Below, piece after piece: positions 32,163 through 39,984 of a stretch of DNA of 41,136 bases. A program made the translations under genes and the position numbers. Numbering within the stretch: the first letter of the stretch is position 1; each line of letters starts with the position of its first letter. The notes beneath the pieces were generated by a model, which made no database searches, had not been told where the DNA came from, and saw nothing but the letters and a program-made list of their open reading frames with translations. The stretch is from an uncultured Chitinophagaceae bacterium (GTDB lineage Bacteria > Bacteroidota > Bacteroidia > Chitinophagales > Chitinophagaceae): NCBI GenBank assembly GCA_903883945.1, contig CAISCV010000046.1, forward strand, positions 1 through 41,136. The letters run 5' to 3'.

Positions 32163-32690
32163 TTAAAGGAAAAAGGGTTGCCTCTTGTTCCTTTGTATAA
32201 CAGGCTTTCGATTTAAAACATGCAAACCGCTATTGATAAGTTGTCGTGCTATGCTTTGAGGGGTATTTTCAATTGAAGAGAAAAAAGCGATAGCAAAATT
32301 ATTGAAGCCATGTAAATTGTGATGTTTGACATAAGCTGTGCCGTTATTGGTATCAGTTGAGCTGTTATTGGTATCAGTTAAGCCGTTATTGGCAGCAGTT
32401 GTGCTGTTATTGGCAGCAGTTGTGCTGTTATTGGCAGCAGTTGTGCTGTTATTGGCAGCAGTTGAGCTGTTATTGGGAGCAGCTGAGCTGTTATTGGGAG
32501 CAGTTGAGCCGTTATTGGGAGTAGTTGAGCCGTTATTGGGAGTAGGCGTGAGTAGTAGGGCAAAGTGAGTGGTGAGCGGTGCGTGGTGAGTTGTGAGCGG
32601 TGCGTGATTGATGAGATGGGCTTGTTGAAAAGGCTTGATTTTGCTAGACTCAATGGTGGAAAGTTTGACAGAAGTAATCTTATACATCAT
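32163..32690 (-). CDS. Repeat-containing ORF that spans array C
   Basis: A 175-codon frame from tandem ATG ATG at 32690. It has an N-terminal part with a short repeat of 'HAPLTTH' type, then nine heptads read from array C ('TPNNGST', 'APNNSSA', 'AANNSTT'), then ~50 non-repeat residues ('GFNNFAIAFFSSIENTPQS' and a basic tail). It has a plausible promoter: a -7-like box at 32707-32716 and a 9-11-9 type site at 32739-32767. Whether it is translated is uncertain; loci A and B lack an ATG-opened frame across their arrays, which argues that the array acts as DNA or RNA. An Asn/Ser/Thr-rich secreted-like linker is the alternative. Confidence 0.45.
   Translation of the reverse strand: MMYKITSVKLSTIESSKIKPFQQAHLINHAPLTTHHAPLTTHFALLLTPTPNNGSTTPNNGSTAPNNSSAAPNNSSTAANNSTTAANNSTTAANNSTTAANNGLTDTNNSSTDTNNGTAYVKHHNLHGFNNFAIAFFSSIENTPQSIARQLINSGLHVLNRKPVIQRNKRQPFFL
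32351..32539 (-). repeat. Array C: nine 21-bp tandem units
   Basis: Nine units start at 32351, 32372, 32393, 32414, 32435, 32456, 32477, 32498 and 32519. Each has a 13-bp core (for example CAGCAGTTGTGCT) and an 8-bp spacer that is invariant, GTTATTGG. With the next G the core gives CAGCA-GTTG-TGCTG, a 5-4-5 palindrome, in three units; other units have shorter arms. Flanking partial units lie at 32330-32350 and 32540-32560. The period and number of units equal those of arrays A and B. Confidence 0.92.
32560..32608 (-). repeat. GTGAGTGGTGAGCGG simple repeat beside array C
   Basis: Two to three near-copies of GTGAGCGGTGCGTGGTGAG-type sequence, encoding 'HAPLTTHHAPLTTH' in the array C ORF. It resembles the CACTCACCACTCACC run at 4385-4402 downstream of locus A. 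Confidence 0.6.
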
Positions 32691-32706
32691 CTATTTAATT
32701 TGATGT

Positions 32707-32716
32707 AGCAAAACTC
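32707..32716 (-). promoter_or_regulatory. -7-like box upstream of array C ORF
   Basis: Minus-strand GAGTTTTGCT, 8 of 10 identical to the rubrerythrin promoter box region TAGTTTTGCA. It is exactly 22 bp from the 9-11-9 type site at 32739-32767. Confidence 0.5.
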
Positions 32717-32738
32717 GGATGGTATTAAGGTTTGGGCG

Positions 32739-32767
32739 TTGTCAAATTTTAATTAATTGTTGTATAA
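32739..32767 (-). promoter_or_regulatory. 9-11-9 inverted-repeat operator (site 4, degenerate proximal half)
   Basis: TTGTCAAAT, 11 bp, GTTGTATAA. The promoter-distal half is perfect; the proximal half matches the consensus TTATACAAC at only 5 of 9. The geometry to the -7-like box is the same as in sites 1-3. Confidence 0.45.
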
Positions 32768-32925
32768 TTAATAGAATTTGATACCTTGCTAGAATGGATG
32801 ACTTTATTTAGGACGAGACACAGGAACTACCCCGCCCTACGGGCACCCCTTGAGGAGGGGAATTGCACCACGAAAGGAGGTAAAAGCTTGGTTTTATAAG
32901 CATCTACTTCTAACTCATCCAGTGT

Positions 32926-32985
32926 AAGAATGTTTGAATGTGAGCGACTGGTGGAGTGACTCTGTCCTGAGCCTAGCTGTTACTT
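32926..32985. repeat. Left copy of 60-bp direct repeat flanking Bro-N gene
   Basis: This copy and 33964-34023 align without gaps at an offset of 1038 bp, with 47 of 60 positions identical by hand count, including a 16-bp identical core TTGAATGTGAGCGACT (32934-32949 and 33972-33987). Weaker similarity continues to a CCTGTA word at 33013 and 34049. Confidence 0.75.
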
Positions 32986-33125
32986 AATATATAACTAAAG
33001 TCACTTTCCAAACCTGTAAATAGTCTTCCTTACGGATAATAATAATGACTGTTAGGCACCCTGTATAGCTGAATTCGGTGTGTCAACATGGGCAGAAAAG
33101 GATAGATTTGCTTGAAATATAAATT

Positions 33126-33950
33126 ATGGAAAATATCAAATTGTTTGAGGAGAAGAAAGTGAGGAGTCATTGGGATGAAGAAGGGCAATATTGGCTTTTT
33201 TCTGTAATTGATGTGGTAGAGATATTAACAGAAAGTACCATTCCTAAACGGTACTGGGCTGACTTGAAAAAGAAATTAGTAAAGGAAGGAAGTGAAGCGT
33301 ACGAAAAAATCGTACGGTTGAAAATGCAAGCTACTGATGGCAAACTTAGGGAAACAGATATGGTTGATACGGAGACTTTGCTTCGCATTATTCAATCTAT
33401 TCCTTCACCAAAAGCAGAACCTTTTAAACAGTGGTTGGCAAAAGTAGGCTATGAGCGTATGCAGGAAATAAACGACCCAAGCAAAAGCGTAGATAGGGCA
33501 AGAGAGAACTGGCAAAAGCTTGGGCGTAGCGAAAAGTGGATTCAACAACGTATGACTGGACAAGAGACCCGAAACAAACTAACCGACTATTGGCTAGAAA
33601 GCGGTGTTGAAAAAGGGGAGGCGTTTGCGATGCTAACCAATATCATTCATCAGGAATGGACAGGCTTGACCGTGAAGAAACATAAGGACATAAAGGGGCT
33701 GAAATCACAAAACCTTAGGGATCACATGAGTGAAGCTGAATTGATATTTACAGCCCTTGCTGAATTGTCTACCCGACAAATAGCCGAAACAGAGGAAGCA
33801 AAAGGGTTGAAACAAAATGCCATTGCAAGCAAGAAAGGTGGGTCTGTAGCCAAAAACGCCCGAAAAGATTTGGAATCAAAAACAGGGAAAAGTGTGGTTA
33901 CTGGCGAGAACTTTCTACCCCCTACAGAAGAAAACAAGAAATTGAAATAA
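33126..33950 (+). CDS. Bro-N domain protein, DinD-like
   Basis: A 274-residue protein with an N-terminal Bro-N domain: 'ENIKLFEEKKVRSHWDEEGQ' then 'YWLFSVIDVVEILTES' (residues 2-38), and 'MVDTETLLRIIQSIPSPKAE' with 'PFKQWLAKVGYERMQE' (~79-115). Bro-N is found in phage antirepressors and baculovirus BRO proteins. The C-terminal half ('GQETRNKLTDYWLESGV', 'IIHQEWTGLTVKKHKDIKG', 'SVAKNARKDLESKTGKSVVT') resembles the DinD-like DNA-damage protein. It is a lone gene with no phage neighbours, bracketed by 60-bp direct repeats, suggesting past horizontal arrival. The start ATG at 33126 suits the domain. Confidence 0.87.
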   Translation: MENIKLFEEKKVRSHWDEEGQYWLFSVIDVVEILTESTIPKRYWADLKKKLVKEGSEAYEKIVRLKMQATDGKLRETDMVDTETLLRIIQSIPSPKAEPFKQWLAKVGYERMQEINDPSKSVDRARENWQKLGRSEKWIQQRMTGQETRNKLTDYWLESGVEKGEAFAMLTNIIHQEWTGLTVKKHKDIKGLKSQNLRDHMSEAELIFTALAELSTRQIAETEEAKGLKQNAIASKKGGSVAKNARKDLESKTGKSVVTGENFLPPTEENKKLK

Positions 33951-33963
33951 GTTACCCGCTAAC

Positions 33964-34023
33964 AGGAATGGTTGAATGTGAGCGACTTTTGGCGTGACTA
34001 TGTTTTGTGACTAGCCGTTATTG
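33964..34023. repeat. Right copy of 60-bp direct repeat flanking Bro-N gene
   Basis: See the left copy at 32926-32985. This copy starts 13 bp after the Bro-N stop codon and lies just upstream of the recG promoter region. Confidence 0.75.
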
Positions 34024-34052
34024 ATAATCATAGTTGCCTAATTGCCAGCCTG

Positions 34053-34060
34053 TATATTTG
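34053..34060 (+). promoter_or_regulatory. -7 box of recG
   Basis: TATATTTG matches the TAnnTTTG consensus exactly and lies 40 bp before the recG start. A GTTG word 16 bp upstream is a possible but short-spaced -33 element. Confidence 0.5.
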
Positions 34061-34100
34061 CAGATAAAATAAACAGGCTATTAATTACTCAGAAAACATA

Positions 34101-36191
34101 TTGGCAACACCCATTGAGTTTTTAAAAGGAGTTGGTCCCATGAGGGGCGATCTTCTTAAGAAAGACATCAATATCTATACTTTCGAGGACTTACTAGGGC
34201 ATTTTCCTTTCCGTCACATAGATAAAACCAAGGTAAATAGCATTGCCGACATTCATACCGATACCGATTTTATTCAGGTAATTGGCAGGCTCACTCACCT
34301 GGAAGCTATTGGAGAGGGAAGAGGCCGCAGACTTGTTGGGCAGTTGCAAGATGGAACGGGTGTGTTGGAACTGGCGTGGTTTCAGAGCATCAACTGGGTT
34401 GAAAAGAACCTAGTGCTAGGTTCTAGATACCTTGTTTATGGTCGTACAGGGGTCTTTAACAACAAACCACAGATGGTGCATCCCGAAATGGAGTTGTTTG
34501 TGCCCGCACAACAAGGCGCCAAGAACTTTCTGGAACCTGTTTACCCGAGTACTGAGAAATTAAAAGCAAGAAACTTAGGCGGCAGACAATTGGCCGCCCT
34601 TACTAAGCAACTGTTTTTGCAACTGAAACCGAAGGATATTCCTGAGAACATTCCTAGTAATGTTTTGGGGTCGCTCGGATTAATGTCTCGTTGCGAAGCA
34701 TATGAAAAAATACATTTTCCAACTTCCCCCGAAGCGTATGAGCGGGCACTGAACAGGCTTAAGTTCGAAGAGTTCTTTGTTGCACAAGTACGTTTGAGTT
34801 TAATCAGGTTGCAGCGTCATAAAAGTAGCAAGGGAGTATTGTTTGAAAAGGTAGGAGACTACTTCAATAACTTTTACAACAATCATTTACCTTTTGAGCT
34901 CACCAATGCACAGAAAAGGGTACTGAAAGAAATTCGACAAGATACTGCAAGGGGGCATCAGATGAACCGATTATTACAAGGCGACGTTGGAAGTGGAAAG
35001 ACCATTGTTGCCTTATTGAGTATGTTGCTGGCGGCGGATAATGGGTATCAGAGTTGCATTATGGCGCCGACCGAAATATTGGCGCAACAACATTATACTG
35101 GTCTGGGTGAATTATTGAAAGAAATGCCGTTGAACATCCGGATACTCACAGGCAGTACCAAAGCCAAAGAAAGAAGGGCAATCCATGCCGCTCTGTTGGA
35201 TGGGTCCCTTCATTTTCTGGTAGGTACCCATGCCTTGATAGAAGATACCGTTCAATTTAAGAACTTAGGCTTTGTGGTGGTAGATGAGCAGCATCGTTTT
35301 GGTGTGGCCCAGCGTGCGAAATTGCGAGATAAAGCAGTTGTACCTCCACATATATTGGTGATGACCGCAACGCCTATCCCACGGACACTGGCAATGACTG
35401 CCTACGGCGACCTGGATTATAGTGTGATGGATGAATTGCCACCTGGGAGAAAGCCAATACTTACCGTTCATCGCAATGATATGGCTAGAGCAAGCGTGAT
35501 GGAGTTTATTAGGGAAGAGGTAGGCAAGGGCAGACAAGCCTATATTATTTATCCGCTGATTGATGAGAGCGAAAAAGTGAGCTACGAAGATTTGATGCAG
35601 GGGTATGAACAGGTAAAGAGCTTTTTTCCCGAACCAACTTACCTGATTAGCATGGTTCATGGAAGGCAGCCTGCCGATATGAAGCAAACCAATATGGACA
35701 GATTCGTGAATGGCGAAACAAACATAATGGTAAGTACCACTGTCATAGAAGTAGGCGTTAATGTGCCTAATGCCAGTGTGATGGTTATAGAAAGCTCGGA
35801 GAAATTTGGTTTATCACAGCTACATCAACTTCGGGGAAGGGTAGGAAGAGGAAGTGAAAAAAGCTTTTGCATACTTTTAACGGGTCAGAAAGTAAGTAAA
35901 GAAGGCAGGGAACGTATTAAGGTTATGTGTGCCACCAATGATGGTTTCAAAATTGCAGAAAAAGATTTAGAGCTACGCGGGCCGGGAGATATAGAAGGTA
36001 CGAGGCAAAGTGGGGCATTAAACTTTAAACTTGTTTCTCTCGTAAATGACAGGCAAGTACTGGAAAGTGCCAAACAATGGGCAGAGGAAGTAGTTACCAC
36101 TGATGAAAAACTAGAAATGGCAGAGAATTTGCCTTTGAGGGATTTCCTCCAACAACAGAAAGGAAAAACTGGATGGAGCAAAATTGCATAG
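34101..36191 (+). CDS. recG: ATP-dependent DNA helicase RecG
   Basis: A 696-residue RecG, full length for the family. Residues ~1-250 form the wedge/OB domain ('PIEFLKGVGPMRGDLLKKDI', 'DLLGHFPFRHIDKTKV', 'GTGVLELAWF'). The helicase motor has Walker A 'LLQGDVGSGKTIVALL' (about residue 290), 'VVVDEQHRFGVAQRAKL' (DEQH box), 'MTATPIPRTLAMTAYGD', 'VSTTVIEVGVNVPNASVMVI' and 'QLHQLRGRVGRGSEKSF' (motif VI). It rewinds stalled forks and branch-migrates junctions. No ATG precedes the conserved 'TPIEFLKGVG' after the in-frame stop, so TTG at 34101 is taken as start; the first ATG (34140) would remove that conserved block. Confidence 0.95.
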   Translation: MATPIEFLKGVGPMRGDLLKKDINIYTFEDLLGHFPFRHIDKTKVNSIADIHTDTDFIQVIGRLTHLEAIGEGRGRRLVGQLQDGTGVLELAWFQSINWVEKNLVLGSRYLVYGRTGVFNNKPQMVHPEMELFVPAQQGAKNFLEPVYPSTEKLKARNLGGRQLAALTKQLFLQLKPKDIPENIPSNVLGSLGLMSRCEAYEKIHFPTSPEAYERALNRLKFEEFFVAQVRLSLIRLQRHKSSKGVLFEKVGDYFNNFYNNHLPFELTNAQKRVLKEIRQDTARGHQMNRLLQGDVGSGKTIVALLSMLLAADNGYQSCIMAPTEILAQQHYTGLGELLKEMPLNIRILTGSTKAKERRAIHAALLDGSLHFLVGTHALIEDTVQFKNLGFVVVDEQHRFGVAQRAKLRDKAVVPPHILVMTATPIPRTLAMTAYGDLDYSVMDELPPGRKPILTVHRNDMARASVMEFIREEVGKGRQAYIIYPLIDESEKVSYEDLMQGYEQVKSFFPEPTYLISMVHGRQPADMKQTNMDRFVNGETNIMVSTTVIEVGVNVPNASVMVIESSEKFGLSQLHQLRGRVGRGSEKSFCILLTGQKVSKEGRERIKVMCATNDGFKIAEKDLELRGPGDIEGTRQSGALNFKLVSLVNDRQVLESAKQWAEEVVTTDEKLEMAENLPLRDFLQQQKGKTGWSKIA

Positions 36192-36264
36192 GTGGGGCAG
36201 AGGGTGTTTTATAATCGGCGAAAGGTCGCAGTTGCGTTAATTTTAAATTGATATTTGTATCTGA

Positions 36265-39200
36265 ATGAGATCTATCTTACAATACTATATTTTTTGTTTA
36301 CTCCTATTGATATCATCATACGGAAAATCTCAGCAAAATCTAGAATTTATAGAGAATAGAGGACAGTGGGATAAAAGCATACAATTTAAAGGAGAGATGA
36401 CCATTGGTGCCTTTGTTCTGAAAGCTGATGGCGGATACAGAATGCTACAATACGACACGACCAACCTAAAAGAACTGTATGAGCAGATTCACCCGCACGA
36501 CAGTACTTCATTTGCTAAGAATGTAGATGCACAGAGCCCGACAACAGACAGAATAAATAATTCATTATCCCTTAATACTGGTGGAAAAGTAGCAAAACCT
36601 GTAGACTTTAACTTTACAATGAAAGGACATGTATATGAAGTGAAGTTTCTGAATGCAAATCCTAATCCTGTGGCGCTACCAGATAAACCCCTAGAGAAAT
36701 ACAACAATTATATCCTTGGCAAAGACAGCAGCAAATGGGCTGGTAACTGTAGGGTATTCACCGCAGTTACCTACAAAAATATCTATCCTAACATCGACAT
36801 CAGGTATTATACAGACATGGGAAGTCTCAAGTACGATTTCATTATCAATCCTGGAGGAGACGCCAAAGACATTGTAATGTATATTGACGGAGCAGATGAA
36901 GTAAGTCTGAAAAGGGGGCAACTATCCGTGCGTACTTCAGTGGGAGAAATAAAAGAAAGTATTCCTTCGTCTTATACGTTTAATACCGTTATCGGAAGGA
37001 AAGAAGTGGCGTGCAGGTATAAAGTGAATGGCAATATTGTTCATTTTAATGTTTCAGAGACCATTGATAAAAAAACTACGCTGATTATTGACCCTCAATT
37101 TGTATTCTGTACATTCACAGGTAGCAGATCTGACAATTGGGGTTACAGTGCTACCTACGATGCATTGGGTAATTTCTATGCAGGAGGTATTGTTTTTGGT
37201 TCAGGGTTTCCTATTACGAATGGTGCATTTCAGACCCAATTTGGCGGTGGGAATAATGGGACAGGTGAAGGGTATTCGGCAGGTTTTGATATTGGGATTA
37301 TGAAATTTAATCCATCTGGCACGAAGGTTATCTATGCAACTTACATTGGTGGTTCTGGCAATGAATACCCACACAGTTTGGTAGTGGATGCTGCTTATAA
37401 TCTTATTATCTCTGGAAAAACAACCTCCCCCAATTATCCAGTTTTTCCTGTTGGTATCGAACACTATGGCAATGGAGTAGCGAGTGACACAAAATTTGAT
37501 ATAATCCTTACCAAGTTGAATGCCTCAGGTGCAGGGTTAATAGGCTCGAGGTGTATTGGCGGGACAGGTAATGATGGCGTTAATATTCAAAATAAATATT
37601 CTACTAGCAGCGCGAGGGGTGCAGTTTCTGTAAGAAGAAATTATGGAGATGATTCCCGTAGTGAAGTCATCATTGACAGTTCTGGGAATATATATTTAGC
37701 TTCCTGTACACAGTCAACAGATTTTAAAGTCACCAACAATTCAGTGCACGGAAGTAATAAAAGTGGAGGATATAACCAAGATGCAGTCATTTTAAAGACA
37801 TCCCCTGATTTAAGAACCATCCTTTTTAGTACTTATCTTGGTGGCAATGGAGATGATGCAGCCTTTGTTTTGGCACTTGACCCAACTACAAATTTGTTAG
37901 CTGTTGCTGGTGCTACAACAAGTACAGACTTTCCGGGCGACACTTCCAATACGCTATTCCCCCATTTCATGGGTGGCGTTTGCGATGGTTTTATTACTTT
38001 GATGACAAGTGATGGGAGTCGTATTCTTCAAACAAGTTATCTGGGAACTTCCGGGAATGATATTATTTTCGGTGTGCAATATGACAAGTTTGGTTATCCT
38101 TACATACTAGGTACAACTACCGGTAGCTGGCCAACTGCAAATGCTAGTTTTGTACAAAAGGGAGCCAAACAGTTTATTGCCAAACTACAAAAAGATTTAA
38201 GTGGATTTGTTTATTCCACAACATTTGGAACGAGTGCAGCACTTGCACCCAACATTTCTCCTACTGCGTTCCTGGTAGATCGTTGTGAAAATGTGTACGT
38301 TTCTGGATGGGGAGGAAAAGGCAATATCTTACAGAAATATGAAAGTTCAGGTACTTTTGGGCTTTCAATAACTAGAAATGCTATCAAGAAACAAACTGAT
38401 GGAAGTGATTTCTACTTTTTTGTATTGGAGCATAATGCAAGTAGTCAGTTGTATGGGAGTTTCTTTGGACAAACAGGTGGCTACTATCCCAACCATGTAG
38501 ATGGAGGTACAAGTAGATTCGATAAAAACGGAGTCATTTATCAATCGGTTTGTGCTAATTGTGGTGGTGGAGCTGCTTTTCCGGTAACCTCTGGTGTTGC
38601 CTATCCCAATAATGGATCATCTGGTGGGTGTAATCTGGCAGCAATTAAAATCGCTTTCAATTTGGCAGGCGTTGGTTCTGCAATAAGATCAACTATAAAG
38701 GGAGTGCAAAATAAAGTAGTTGGTTGTGTACCTCTTTCTGTAAACTTTATTGATACACTTGGTGAAGGGAATAAATATATCTGGAATTTTGGAGATAATT
38801 CTCCCGATACAACTACTATAAAACCAAGTGTTTTACATGTTTATAACAACGTAGGTGCATACCAAGTATCAGTAGTTTCGGTAGATTCAACCAGTTGTAA
38901 TATAGCAGATACATCCAGACAGATAATTAAGGTTGCAAATAATGAAGCCACATTCAACTTAGTAGCGAATAAGACAGGAGGATGCTCTTCGACAACTTAT
39001 GAATTTAAGAATAACAGCACCGCCTTAAAAGCATTTCAAAGCAACAGTTTTACCCTTTTTTTTGGTGATGGAACACAGCAGAACATAACTGCTCCACAAA
39101 CCATTAACCACCAATATCCTTCAGTTGGAACTTATAGAGCTAGCTTATGGCTTACCGACCCGTCTTATTGTAATGCTCCAGACTCTATTCAGCTTATTAT

Positions 39201-39984
39201 TCGTATTTCGGACAGTTTGAAAGCAATAATCAGTACCAATCCGGTTGGTTGTGCGCCGTATGATGCTTTTATAGAAAACAACTCATTAGCAGGAGAGTCA
39301 TTTATATGGGACTTTGGAGATGGAAGTGCAAAAGATACCACTCAAGCTATTACACTTACGCATCACTATCAAGATACAGGAGTTTACACCATCAGGCTTT
39401 TTGCTACAGATAGTTCTACTTGCAATAAAGTCAACAATGCCACTTTTGTTCTCACCACCAAAACAAAGCCTACTTCCAATTTCACCTACTCTCCCGATCC
39501 TCCTGAAACCAACAAAGCAATTATTTTTAGTAATGAGTCTTCAAATGCAAATGAATACCTTTGGCTTTTTGCCGATGGGGATAGCGTTTTAAAAAATAAT
39601 ACAGATACTGTCTCACATATTTTTAATACGAGCCAGGCTTATCGGGTTCAGCTAGTTGCAATTAATTATAGCGGATGCAGAGACACTTCCAGAAAAGACA
39701 TTCAAGCTGTTGTAGCCCCGTTGGTGTCAGTAGCAAATGCCCTTTCACCTAATGGAGAAAACCGAACCATACAAGTAAGAGGTTATGGGATAGATAAAAT
39801 GCACTGGGTAATCTATAATCGTTCGGGCCAAGTGGTATTTGAAAGCAGCAATCCGAATGAAGCCTGGGATGGCAGGTTTAATGGTCAAATACAGCCTTCA
39901 GATGTGTATACTTACACACTTGATGTTACTTTTACGAACAGACAACATTACACTAAAACCGGTGACATTACTTTATTGAAATAA
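36265..39984 (+). CDS. T9SS cargo: propeller and PKD-repeat surface protein
   Basis: A 1239-residue secreted protein. Signal peptide at residues 1-22. Residues ~26-280 begin 'FIENRGQWDKSIQFKGEM', a conserved N-terminal module of Bacteroidota surface proteins (DUF7948-like, from memory). Residues ~285-800 are SBBP-like beta-propeller repeats ('TYIGGSGNEYPHSLVVDA', 'STYLGGNGDDAAFVLALD', 'SYLGTSGNDIIFGVQYD'). Four PKD domains follow at about 835, 925, 1010 and 1095 ('IWNFGDNSPDTTT', 'LFFGDGTQQ', 'IWDFGDGSAKDTT', 'LWLFADGDSV'). The C-terminus (~1155-1239, 'LSPNGENRTIQVRGYGID', 'VIYNRSGQVVFESSNPNEAW') is a gliding-type T9SS targeting domain. It directly abuts a PorP/SprF gene, likely its secretion partner. 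Confidence 0.92.
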   Translation: MRSILQYYIFCLLLLISSYGKSQQNLEFIENRGQWDKSIQFKGEMTIGAFVLKADGGYRMLQYDTTNLKELYEQIHPHDSTSFAKNVDAQSPTTDRINNSLSLNTGGKVAKPVDFNFTMKGHVYEVKFLNANPNPVALPDKPLEKYNNYILGKDSSKWAGNCRVFTAVTYKNIYPNIDIRYYTDMGSLKYDFIINPGGDAKDIVMYIDGADEVSLKRGQLSVRTSVGEIKESIPSSYTFNTVIGRKEVACRYKVNGNIVHFNVSETIDKKTTLIIDPQFVFCTFTGSRSDNWGYSATYDALGNFYAGGIVFGSGFPITNGAFQTQFGGGNNGTGEGYSAGFDIGIMKFNPSGTKVIYATYIGGSGNEYPHSLVVDAAYNLIISGKTTSPNYPVFPVGIEHYGNGVASDTKFDIILTKLNASGAGLIGSRCIGGTGNDGVNIQNKYSTSSARGAVSVRRNYGDDSRSEVIIDSSGNIYLASCTQSTDFKVTNNSVHGSNKSGGYNQDAVILKTSPDLRTILFSTYLGGNGDDAAFVLALDPTTNLLAVAGATTSTDFPGDTSNTLFPHFMGGVCDGFITLMTSDGSRILQTSYLGTSGNDIIFGVQYDKFGYPYILGTTTGSWPTANASFVQKGAKQFIAKLQKDLSGFVYSTTFGTSAALAPNISPTAFLVDRCENVYVSGWGGKGNILQKYESSGTFGLSITRNAIKKQTDGSDFYFFVLEHNASSQLYGSFFGQTGGYYPNHVDGGTSRFDKNGVIYQSVCANCGGGAAFPVTSGVAYPNNGSSGGCNLAAIKIAFNLAGVGSAIRSTIKGVQNKVVGCVPLSVNFIDTLGEGNKYIWNFGDNSPDTTTIKPSVLHVYNNVGAYQVSVVSVDSTSCNIADTSRQIIKVANNEATFNLVANKTGGCSSTTYEFKNNSTALKAFQSNSFTLFFGDGTQQNITAPQTINHQYPSVGTYRASLWLTDPSYCNAPDSIQLIIRISDSLKAIISTNPVGCAPYDAFIENNSLAGESFIWDFGDGSAKDTTQAITLTHHYQDTGVYTIRLFATDSSTCNKVNNATFVLTTKTKPTSNFTYSPDPPETNKAIIFSNESSNANEYLWLFADGDSVLKNNTDTVSHIFNTSQAYRVQLVAINYSGCRDTSRKDIQAVVAPLVSVANALSPNGENRTIQVRGYGIDKMHWVIYNRSGQVVFESSNPNEAWDGRFNGQIQPSDVYTYTLDVTFTNRQHYTKTGDITLLK

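Larger units (their letters stand above)
32691..33125. other. Divergent intergenic region between array C ORF and Bro-N gene
   Basis: This 435-bp stretch contains the array C promoter (32707-32767), a GC-richer double hairpin at 32834-32860 (GCCC-TAC-GGGC then CCCCT-5-AGGGG) like hairpins found between genes in other Bacteroidota, and the left direct repeat (32926-32985) that flanks the Bro-N gene. No frame of gene quality was seen. Confidence 0.6.

Noticed and set aside
27948-33031. Identical 15-bp word TAAATAGTCTTCCTT at 27948-27962 and 33017-33031, each ~100 bp upstream of a plus-strand start
   Set aside because: A match of this length between two AT-rich intergenic sites is near chance expectation for a 41-kb window, and the surroundings do not align.
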